Assembly (NCBI RefSeq): GCF_026745355.1
Contig: NC_079205.1
Coordinates: forward strand, 4,818,832-4,882,831
From: Beta vulgaris subsp. vulgaris
Taxonomy: Eukaryota; Streptophyta; Magnoliopsida; Caryophyllales; Amaranthaceae
Direction of reading: 5' to 3'
DNA: 64,000 bases
The notes below the pieces were generated by a model. It did no database searches and was not told the DNA's origin. It was given only the letters and a program-made list of their open reading frames with translations. Shown here piece after piece: positions 46,406-56,620 of this stretch (position 1 is the first letter of the stretch; each line of letters starts with the position of its first letter). The position numbers and the translations under genes are program-made.

Positions 46406-46664
46406 CTACCTCCGTTTCTTTTTAATTGTTACACTTTGACATTTTACACTATTCACAAATTGCACTTTGACCCTCGTTTGTAATTTATACGTGAATAAAA
46501 ACATAGTCATGTGGGATCTTGTTAGATTCGTATTAGTTTGTATTTTATTAATATGTAGTTTTTATATTTTTTACAAATACAAAATTAGAGATATAAAGGC
46601 TCAAAGTAGTGCATCGGCATGCGTAAAAAGGGTAAGTGTAACAATTAAAAAGAAACGAAAGTAG
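46406..46664. mobile_element. Stowaway MITE directly upstream of gene 5 promoter
   Basis: Ends CTACCTCCGTTTCTTTTTAA and TTAAAAAGAAACGAAAGTAG, with TA at 46404-46405 and 46665-46666. Closely related to 617-874 and the remnant at 27570. Confidence 0.9.
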
Positions 46665-46669
46665 TACAA

Positions 46670-47637
46670 AGCAATGCATAAATAATTCTACGACTTTTTC
46701 TCAATAAAACAAAAAAAAAATTCTCAACGCCTTCAGATTATTTTAGAAAATACGACTTTAATTTTAGGATAACTTAAATTTATGTGTTCTGCGTCATGGA
46801 CAGCTTGCGTTTTCTACTACTAAATATTTTCGATGATTGTGGCTCCCACGGAATTGGATTTGATGAATGATCACAAGATCGACTCTTTACACCCTCTTTA
46901 TTCTTGTGGTGAACGAGCTAGAATTTTATATTTGAGTTAGGTAATTTAATGAAAATTTGCTGTAATTGTTTACACTTCTTTTTTCTTGTGGTGAAAGTGC
47001 TAGGAGTTAGAGTTGTGCAAAGGTTGGGCATGTCAGTTGGGGTGTAAGTAGATTTTCGGTTCGGTTTTAAAATAAATTCGGTTTTCACATTTCAAATTCA
47101 TATTCAAACCAAAATATAACTCAAACCAAAACGAACACCGAAATCATATCGAACCGTAAAAACCGAATTTTTTCTGATTTGCTAAAGGACGTCTTAGAAT
47201 TTCCTAGTAATGCCCTAAATATGTATAATATACCGTATTTCGCATTTTCAGATTTTCCTGCCTTTCTTCCTTCACTTTCCCTCCCATCTTCTTCATAACC
47301 ACTGCCGCACCACTACCGTCGCACCACCACCGCCGCACCGCTAGTGTCATTGTAGCTCACAATTAAAATCGAAATTTTGCAAAAAAAAAAAACCTTGTGA
47401 GACGTTATTTTTTCTCCCTTCACTTTTTCTCTCTCCTCTATTTTGCGCCCCCTTTCTTATCCATTTCTTCATACAGTCAAGGTAAAAAGAAAGGGGAAAA
47501 AAATTCTCTCAAATCTTCAAAAACCATTCATTTCAATGCACAATTTTCTTTAGAAACCCTAATTTTCTCCCTCAATCGTCACCGATTCACTGAGAAACTC
47601 CTCATTTACAGTGAATTTTTTTTTTTTAAAAAAGGCA
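46670..47637. other. Intergenic DNA
   Basis: Bases 46990-47180 have CGGTTCGGTTTT / AAAACCGAA-type motifs resembling the subterminal part of the hAT at 2896-3546, perhaps a decayed relative. The rest has no recognisable gene; an ORF from 47397 running into the minisatellite is not credible as a protein. Confidence 0.45.
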
Positions 47638-47990
47638 GGTGTCCACCATGGACACCCCACCACCGGTGGAGGCGTCCACCATGGATGCCCCACCACCGGT
47701 GGAGGCGTCCACCATGGATGCCCCACCACCGGTGGAGGCGTCCACCATGGATGCCCCACCACCGGTGGAGGCGTCCATGGCAGTTGCCTAACCACATGGT
47801 GGAGCGCCTGCCATGGACGCCTCCACCGGTGGTAGGGCGTCCATGGTGGATGCCTGTCGTTTAAAAAAAATCAGAAAAAAAGGGGGCGTCCTTTGGCAAG
47901 CGCCTCGCCCAGTGGGTGAGGCGCCTGCCAAGGACGTCTCCACCGGTGGTGGGGCGTCCTTGCTGGACTCCCCCTTATTTTTTTTTTTTG
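47638..47990. repeat. GC-rich 33-bp minisatellite with palindromic arms
   Basis: The 33-bp unit GGCGTCCACCATGGATGCCC... (ending CACCACCGGTGGA) is repeated about four times to 47770. It is followed by inverse-oriented half-units (CCACCGGTGGT..GGCGTCCATGGTGGA) at about 47822-47850 and a related palindromic pair at 47885-47970. Strong cruciform or hairpin potential, islanded in AT-rich DNA. Possibly the core of an undefined transposon. Confidence 0.85.
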
Positions 47991-48110
47991 AAAAAACCAG
48001 TCGGTGGTTTTGATTGGTTTGAATGAAGAGTTTCTGAAAATGGAGAAGAAGATGGTTGTGGTGGTGGTGGCGTGGCGGGTTTTTGAATTTGGAGAAGAAG
48101 ATGGTGGTGG

Positions 48111-48406
48111 TGATAGAGTATAAATCTATTCATGGGGCCTCAACCATCAGCTTAAGCTTTTGGTTGAATTGGTCCTTTGACATGGTATCAAGCCAACATG
48201 ACATAAAGGTCACGGGTTCGAATCTTATCCACCCCCTCCTTTCTAAGTGGAATATTTAGCGCTAGGTATGAGGGAGAGACCTGTGCTGCATCCACACTTT
48301 AAGCCTAATGGGCTCTCGCGTGAGGGGGAGTGATAGAGTATTAAACTATTCCTGGAACGTACTCCAACTACCAGTTTAAACTTTTGGTTGAGTTGGTCCT
48401 TTGACA
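48111..48406 (+). mobile_element. Mini-TRIM with about 75-bp LTRs
   Basis: LTRs 48111-48182 and 48331-48406 (TGATAGAGTAT...CCTTTGACA) flank an internal domain that starts TGGTATCAAGCC and ends GTGAGGGGGAG. The element lacks matching flanking duplications and its right end coincides with the edge of duplication copy B, suggesting rearrangement there. Confidence 0.8.
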
Positions 48407-49116
48407 ATAAATAATAAGGAAGATCCAAAAAGTAAGATAGAGACAATTGCAATTTGCAAACGCTAGGTCTTCCTTGGCATGGTCCCGCATTTTTAGGAAC
48501 AACTTAAATAAATATGGAGCACTTCACAAGACAATATGAACTACATTAGGAATTAAGTTATGTTAATATATACAATATAATTATGATTTTCATAATTTAC
48601 CTTAACAATCTAAATCTCTATTATATTTATATATAGGTTGAGAGAAAGTTGAAATATTATATAGAGAATGTCAACCCTACCATATGATAAATCAATATTG
48701 AATTTTGAGATATAGACTCTAGATCAATATAGACATCTAATTTAAAAAATGTGAGGATCTTTCTTTGAGGAAATTATGTGAGATTAAGAGAAAAACATAT
48801 TTGAATTTCAATATATTTGTCAAAAAATATTCTCTGCACTTTCTTTGCTTTACTATACCATAATGCTCTTTAGACTTAAACTTTTATAAATGACCCACAA
48901 ACAATTTAAGAGATTTGTTTTTTTTTTGCTAATTAAGAAAGTAGATTAATAAAACCACAAATTTACAACCAAAACAAACCTAAAGAGAGACAAACCAACT
49001 AGGTTGGACCCTCTCTCTTAACGCTGGTAAAACAAGCCTACTTAGGCCACTAATTACAACTTTTGGAACCAATCATAGTCCTTCCTAGAAATCTTTTTAG
49101 GTAAGACTGCCCAAAT

Positions 49117-52100
49117 TCAAGCTTTTGTAAGTGATTTCATTTGTTTAACCACACAGCTAACACTAGGAACACATTGTTGCCAATAGCTAGAGTTTCTACT
49201 ACCCCATATCAAATATACTAAAGCTATTAGTCCAGCTAGTAGTACTTGGCTTTGAAACTTGGATCTTCTCCCATTCCGAATGCTCCTGATTAACTGCTTC
49301 AAGTCTGTAGAAGCTGATGGAATTCCAGTCCATTCTTTAAAGTGTTTCAAACACTCCTTACTATATTGACAGGTGAAGAAGAGATGACCATGATCCTCCC
49401 TAGCCTCTGCACAAATCAAGCACACATTTGTTTGACTTATCCCATATTGTGCTAATTTGGCAGTAGTTTGAAGCTCTGACTGTATCGCTAACCAAAGTAT
49501 GAATCTATGTTTGGGAATAGATAATCTACTCCAAACAATTTTATCCCAGGTGACAGCTTGTTGCTCCCCAATGAGTTTGTGGTATACAATTTTTATTGAA
49601 TAAACTATCATACTACTAAGCTCATTTTGTGAAAAGATCTGCTTCAGCCGGTCCTTCACCATACAAATCCTCTTCCAATACTAGCTAGCCTCTAATGTAG
49701 GCACATAAGTCCACCAATCTCTTCCTTTCAAATACATAGAGTTAACCCATTTAATCCATACACTGTCCTGCTTAGATGCAATAGCCCAAACATACTTGCC
49801 CAAGCTAGTTGTGTTCCAAACAATGATGTTTCTAAAGCCAAGCCCCCCTGCATTCTTTTGTTTGCATACTTGTTTCCATGCGATTACCCCTGATTTAGTA
49901 TAATAATGCCTCCCACTCCACAGAAAAGCTCTACAGATTTTGTTAATCTCAGTGAGCACCCTTTTGGGGAGTATGAGTACTTGAGCCCAATATACATGCA
50001 AGCTAAGTAATACAGAATTAATCAGCTGAACTATAGCAGAGTAAGAAAGATTTCTTGAGCTCCAAATTCGAATCCTTGCAGTCATTTTGTCTATGAGTGC
50101 TTCACATTGCCCAACACTCACTTTCTTTGCACAAATAGGACCCCTTGATACCTAAATGGTAGTGTTTGCTGGGTGAAACCAGAAGCCATGGCAACTCTCT
50201 CTACATCTTCTTGTTTCATTCCACAAGTGTAATAGGCTGATTTACTTATATTAGCTTTTAATCCAGAATTGTCTGAAAAAAGCTTAAAAGCCCTCCGCAT
50301 AAGGTGAACAGATACATAGTACCCTTTGCAGCACATGATCAAATCATCAGCAAAACACATGTGTGTGAGTTGTAGCTCTTTGCATCTCGGATGAAACTGA
50401 AATTGTTCTACTTCTCCAAGCTTTGTCAAAATCCTTGACAAATATTCCATGTAGATTACAAAAAGAAGTGATGATATGAGATCCCCCTGTCTCAGTCCTC
50501 TGGAAGACTTAAAAAAGCCTTTCATACTTTCATTCACCATCAAAGAAAACACGGTAGTTGATACACATTCCATAATGAGTGCTATAAATGATGGAGGAAA
50601 GCCCAGTGCTTGCATAATCTCATTAAGGAAATCCCAGTTTACTATATCATATGCTTTTTGAAGATCTATCTTCATTAAGCAGCTAGGTGTCACCTTCTTC
50701 CTTCCATAGTGTTTCACTATGTCTTGAATAATCATGATGTTGTGAGCTATGTATCTGCCATGCACTAATCCCCCCTGATTTTCCATAATCAAATCAGGAT
50801 ATACTTCTTTCAATCTGCCACACAATACCTTAGTAACACATTTGTATAGTGTGTTACAACAAGATATAGGCCTGAATATTGTCACATTTGTAGGGCACTT
50901 TGTCTTAGGTACTAAGGTGATTATAGTAGTATTCAATGCCTTTAGTACCTTTCCTCCTTGTAAGAAATCTAAAACAACATCAATAACTTCATTCCCCACA
51001 ATAGACCAAGTGTCTCTATAGAAATATGTTCCAAAGCCATTAGTTCCTGGAGCTTTATCTCCAGGGATTGAAAATAGAGCTTTCTTCACCTCTTCCCTGG
51101 TGTAAGGAGCTGTGAGTATAGCCTTATGTGCTTCAGTTACCATAGGGCCCTCTTGTATCAAAGTTGTATTAACATGCTTCCGGTTCTGACTATCCCCACT
51201 CAACAACTTCTCATAATACTTTAGGAAATAAAGCATTAGTAACAGTTGCAGTTGAATCATACCATTCACCATGTTCATCATATATACTGTAGACTTGATT
51301 CTTCAATCTTCTAGCTTTCATACTTTGATGGAAGAGCTTGGTGTTATCATCTCCTTCCTTAACCCAAGCCCATTTAGCCTTTTGAGCTAAAAACTTCGAG
51401 TAAGCAGTATGCTTCAAATGGTATTCTTTTACTCCTTCTATTTCAGCTGTTGCATATGCTTCTTCCCCTAGATGTTCATGCATCAAATTTTGTGCATTCA
51501 ACATTCTCTTATGAGCCTGAAGTTCAGCTGCTTGTATATTTGAAAAACCATCCTTGTTTAGCTCCTTTTTCAGCTTATGCACCACTTTATACATTTTGGT
51601 GCCTTGTATATTACTATTCCAAGCATTCCTCATTGATGTTTCAAACTTAGGAGAAAGCCCCCACATTGTATAGTATTTAAATGGCTTTTTACCTTCTATA
51701 TCAGCAGGGTAAATAGCTAAGACAGTAGGGGAGTGGTCAAATTCCCCCTCACTCTGAAAGCATACCTCAACTGAAGGAAATATGTTCTGCCAAGCCTAGT
51801 TAGCCATTACTCTATCAAGCTTGGAGAAAACTCTAGCATTCCCTTGCTGTTTATTATTCCAGGTGAAAAAATGCACAATGCTCTTAACGTCCTCGATGGC
51901 ACATGTATTCATACACTCCTTAACCTCCCTCATTTCCCTCTCGCTCACTTGAGAGCCCAGCCTTTCATCAACATTCAGCGCACAATTCAAATCTCCACAC
52001 AGCATCCAAGGATCAACATTAGCAATAATTTCAAATCTTCCAACAACTCAATTCTTTTATATCTTTCATTATAAGCATAAATGAAGGTACAATAAAATGC

Positions 52101-52344
52101 ATTGCTACCACTAACAGGTTGCTTACCTGAGAACTCCCAGGTTTCCATGCTAAAAGAATTCTCCCTCCATCATGAAAACTAGAATTGCTTGTGAAAACCA
52201 ACCTCGAAATACTATCTGATACAAAATCCCCAGATTTCTAGCTTTTATTTGGGTTTCCAAGAGGCTAACAACTCCAAAAGCATATTTCTGAATAAAAATT
52301 TTCACATCAGTTTGCTTATTGGAGCTATTCATCCCTCTCACATT
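49117..52344 (-). pseudogene. LINE ORF2: endonuclease, reverse transcriptase, zf-RVT
   Basis: On minus the order is endonuclease (about 52320-51780, including CGDLNCALNVDERLGS and FTWNNKQQGNARVFSKLDRV), a spacer region, reverse transcriptase (51281-50118, with APGTNGFGTYFYRD, LMKIDLQKAYDIVNWDFL, GLRQGDLISSLLF and the catalytic FADD box in HMCFADDLIM), and a C-terminal zf-RVT Cys/His domain (49662-49117, CLICAEAREDHGHLFFTC). This is the layout of plant L1-clade LINEs. Frame breaks at about 51790, 51215 and 50118-50121 and a stop before 49681 make it inactive. Confidence 0.93.
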
Positions 52345-53069
52345 CACTAGTACAGAATAGACGATTTGCATCGGATGTGAGGCGCCTATTTGCGTCGGAC
52401 ATGGGTCCGACGCCACAGGCCTCGACGCAGATGACCCACACATGATCTGCGTCGTATGATGAACGACGCAGATATATTACCTATTTGCGTCGCACCTTGT
52501 ATACGATGCAACACAAACTACAAATTACAGCCTCAATACATGGGAAATTTGCGTCGCACATAGTACAAGGTGCGACGCAAATTAGGCATCTGTGTCGCAC
52601 ATGGCACTAGGTGCGACCCAAATGACATTATAGGAAAAATAAAAAAAAAAACCAGTACCAAAGCATGAATGCTTTAGTACTGGTTTGGAGGAAAAAAATT
52701 GCCAATAATTTAAAAAAATGAACCTAAACAAAAAACCAGATCTAGCAGACAAAGAACTTGATAATAATAAAAAAGAGATCTAACAAATATTAAGAAAAAT
52801 GTGATAATAATTAAACAAGTGAAATAATGAAACTAAGAAACGAAAAAATCTGGACAGATGAATATTTATCAAAATTATATATTCAGATACAAAAGACGAA
52901 ATTAAAAAAAATGAACCTAAACAAAAAACCAGATCTAGCAGACAAAGAACTTGATAATAATTAAAAAACGATTCGTTCTTACCGCACCACCTCAGTCTCT
53001 TCCTTTACTGTTATACAATAATGATCCCAATATTCACCTTCCAAACAAAACCCAATTCCAAAAATTCAA

Positions 53070-53216
53070 GCTTTTGAAGAAATGGAGATGTTCTGCTTCT
53101 TCGAAGCAACCTCAACACCAGCAAAATCAACCCAGAAAAAAGGAAGAACCATCAACGAGTGAAAAACGAGTTGACCCAGTTGGATTTCTCACTCGACTGG
53201 GCATTACCCAGATCTG
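53070..53216 (+). pseudogene. Possible captured exon (transit-peptide-like)
   Basis: A plus-strand frame reads a basic, Ser/Gln-rich stretch (CSASSKQPQHQQNQ) then RVDPVGFLTRLGIT before a stop. The composition (few acids first, Ser/Lys-rich, then a conserved-looking motif) is like a chloroplast transit peptide plus the first residues of a mature protein. I do not recognise the protein with certainty. Low-confidence evidence of host-gene capture. Confidence 0.35.
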
Positions 53217-55744
53217 AAAATGAAAAAAATTATATGAAAAAAATCAGATCTAAAAAATGAAAACAAAAAACTGAACATTTACCAGTAAAGAATATATATT
53301 TCAGCACGATTTTTCGTTTGTTCGTTTGTTACTTGTATGAATCTTCGTTTGTTCGTTTCTTCGAAGGAATCACGATTTCAGCACATTGCGGTTCTTCGTT
53401 GTTCGCTGGAGAATCAAACACAAATCTACAAACGGCGGTTAAGAGGGTGAGGGTGAGGGTGAGAGGACGACTCTTTGTTGTTTCGGTGACGAATTTCACA
53501 GAAAATTGTTGCTGCGAATAAGTTAGATATAGATTTTTTGAGGTTTTTCGCAAGTAGTTAGATATAGATTTTTTGACGAATTTTGAGGTTTAGGCAGAAA
53601 TGGAGAAAGATTGAGAGCATGTATGTGGTGAAACTGATAGTTTTTTAGGGTTTGAGGGAGGCAAAAGGGAGAGAGAGAGAGATGCTAGAATGAGAGAGAG
53701 TGAGTGTGAGGGAGAAATAAATTTTAGGGTTTGAGGTATTTTAATGTGTGTCGCGTGCATGTAGGTGGTTATATGTTTGATCTGCGTCGCATGCTATGTA
53801 GGTGCGACGCACATGAGCAATGTGCGTCGCATGCTCCGTATGTGCGACGCACATTGTTCCAAAAATATTTTTAAATGTCAATTTTTTTTAAATGTAAAGA
53901 CGATTTGCGTCGCATGAGTCAGGGTATCTGACGCACATTTGGCTTTTGCAACGCATGTAAAGCAGGTGCGACGCAAATGGGTCATGTTGTGCGTCGCACT
54001 CCTCCCACACTACTACAAAAAATGGCAAAGATAACTGTTAAATAAGGCTTTACATAACAGTTTTGAGATGTTATCCAAGTCAATGTAATGTAAAGTAAAC
54101 ATAACACCTGACGAAAGTGTTATGTTTGCTAGAGAAAACATAACAGTCATTTATAATACACGTTATACCGCTAGATAACACATTTTGTAAATAAGTGTTA
54201 TGTTTGCTATTTATATGACAAATTGGAAGAAGGAAAATTTAACACTTATCTTGAATAACTGTTATGTTTTCCTATAATATATGTAACATATATTACCTAT
54301 AACTGTTATCTATGATATTGGTTTTTTTAATTATCATATTCTCACCTGTGAGCAGGCGTTAATTGCAGCAATACAGTACCTGTTATATAATACTCAATCC
54401 ATAAGATCTTACAACCAACAAATTGAATCCCAAAATTTTTATTTCACAATATAATTCAACGAATATTCATATTCTAAACTTCCAAAATCGACTATATATA
54501 CAAATCAATATTAATCTAAATTATAAACAATCAAATCTAGAAGACTAGCCACATCCACATGATATTAATATCCAAATCCAAAAATATAATGTACATCCAA
54601 AAATGGATTAAGGTAAAAAAAAAATTAGGCGGGAAGTTAGAACTCATTCATCATTTGTGCTTCTTGTTGATCTCCGACATATGTAATCCACAACTCTTTG
54701 AGTTCATCAATTTTCTCTATGAGAATATGTTCGACCAATGCCGTAATAATACTGCAATAAAGGTAATTACATAATAAGTATTCATAAAACAATTATGCAT
54801 TTGTATGTATGTGCCACAAATTGTCACATATCTACAACAACATCTTTGAGACTCAAACAATAAGACTGTATATTAATTCAGGTGCCACTACATTCACCTT
54901 GAAATAGACGGGCTTTCTAGTTTCTAAACTACATGCTTCAATTCAAAGTATTAATTATGAGTTGGGCCTTCATTTTATCACTTCATAGATATACATGTAT
55001 GGGATGCATTAAGGTTTAAACAATCTCATTGCATGTTTGTCTACTAATGTTCTTTTCGTAAGATAAGAAAAAAGTAACCTGATTGCTAATCCAAACCTAC
55101 TGACCTGACATTGTCAACTTCTCTAATTCTTTCCAGCAAGCCTCCTACCTACACCCTCTCAACTCTTCCTTCTGCCCATCAAAGATTCAAGTTTGTCTAC
55201 AGTTTTGTGGGTGATAACGTCATTCTGTTCAAATTTACCATCGAGGGTCCAGTTTTTGAACCTCTAACCAAATGTGATGTAGAAAAAAGGTCGTTTTTAG
55301 CATTCTGACGTTGAAATTATATAATCCTCACATGGTATTGGGAAAAGATTATATACTTGGCCTTCTTTGCCTCCATATACCTCAGATCTCTTTTGTCGCT
55401 TTCTTAAACTTTTGTCGTTTTCCTATTAGTCTTTATACCTGATTCTTCTCAATTCTTCCTGAAGAGGAATCTATTTAAGAAAGTTATGGTTTTCTTTTCT
55501 TCCTCCAACTCAGTTAAATTTCATTCAAAACTTCTGAGATACATTCAGAAAGACTGCTTTGATATCCATGGGAAATAAAAGCAGACTAACCGGATAACAA
55601 CATTTTTCAACTTCTGCAAAGCAAATAAGGCATACTTTCATGTACTGTAACACATGCATTTGGTATATCAAGGACCCAGAGATAATTAGTCTTATTTGTC
55701 TTTTTCAGCGAGATAATAACCTTAGGGATGCCTTTTCTATGCTA

Positions 55745-56022
55745 GGTACCTAGTGAATCAGTGCATAAAGCCATTATGTGATCTACTTGTGTTCCCTAAT
55801 CCAAGGATCATACTGGAGTACATCCTGAAGGTAGGTGAAGCAAAGAAGAATTTGGGCAGTACAAGAGATGTTAATTACTATGCACAGTTTATAGATGAAG
55901 CTAAGGGATTGGAGAAGAATTTGGACAGTACAAGGAATTCAGCGTTGACAATACTAAAGACCAACAAATTAAAATTTACACAATGGAAGAACAACCATGA
56001 GAATCTCATAGTAGGTTCTTAA
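55745..56022 (+). pseudogene. Captured importin-alpha fragment
   Basis: The frame reads CIKPLCDLLVFPNPRI, then ILKVGEAKKNLG, then YYAQFIDEAKGLEKNL. These are recognisable as the last armadillo repeats of plant importin-alpha, the nuclear-import receptor. An in-frame segment of about eight residues expected between the first two blocks is missing, and the reading frame ends shortly after. No 5' part is present. It is a transposon-carried fragment with exon and intron remnants joined. Confidence 0.85.
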
Positions 56023-56148
56023 ACCATATCCTCCAGAAAAGTCATTAAATTAATGGATCTATATTAAGCTCATTCTAGCCGGTCAAACCTTTGCTCATAA
56101 AAACTTGGATCATAATTATAATGCCTCAAACATCTATGAACTGCTTAC

Positions 56149-56449
56149 CTTCTGCCACCTCGGAGCAAGAACCCAAAATCCCCATTCTAACCATACTGGC
56201 ATGGAAGCTGCAAGCAAACACACATGTAGGTGTTATAATCAGATGATCAGAAAATCCTATCAAGTAAAAGCTTCATTAGTATACTTACATTTCGGGATTA
56301 TGAATCCGCTGAATATAAAGGCAAACAGTAAGCAATAAAAGGACGCAAGATTGGAAACAACTATGGTTTGAAAGAGAGAAGCCAAGAACCAGAACGTGGT
56401 TACTGATGCCAAGTGCACTCCCGAAAACAGAAGAACTTGGCAGAAGAAC
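56149..56449 (-). pseudogene. Captured PDR-type ABC transporter (ABCG) fragment
   Basis: Two minus-strand exons with good splice signals: 56449-56289 (reading LASLFQTIVVSNLASFYCLL and FSGFIIPK, GT donor after it) and 56207-56149 (MPVWLEWGFW, acceptor TTGCAG, donor GTAAGC). The order and motifs match the second membrane domain of full-size plant PDR/ABCG transporters. A frame slip is present near the end of the second exon. Introns are retained, so genomic DNA, not cDNA, was captured. Confidence 0.8.
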
Positions 56450-56539
56450 CTGAAATACACAATTAATGATTTAATTTTACACCACCAACCAATTACTTAA
56501 GGAGCGTAAGAGTAAGACGCAGCAACCAAGGCATCCGCA

Positions 56540-56620
56540 ATGTCAATCAAAGATGAATCTAGATATAACTTAACGGAGGCTCTCATGTTTCTGTCGCATT
56601 TTGTTGGTGATGTTCACCAG
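56540..56620 (+). pseudogene. Captured S1/P1 nuclease exon fragment
   Basis: The frame reads SRYNLTEALMFLSHFVGDVH and ends at CAG|GTTAGT, a plausible donor. This is the conserved zinc-site region of plant S1/P1-type (bifunctional) nucleases, where the His and Asp of the SHF-GD-H motif bind zinc. Only this exon piece is present, on the strand opposite to the neighbouring ABCG fragment. Confidence 0.85.

Noticed and set aside
47397..47864. A 155-residue Trp/His/Arg repeat protein
   Set aside because: The repeats are the 33-bp minisatellite read in one frame. Both strands give similar repeat frames and no conserved domain is present.
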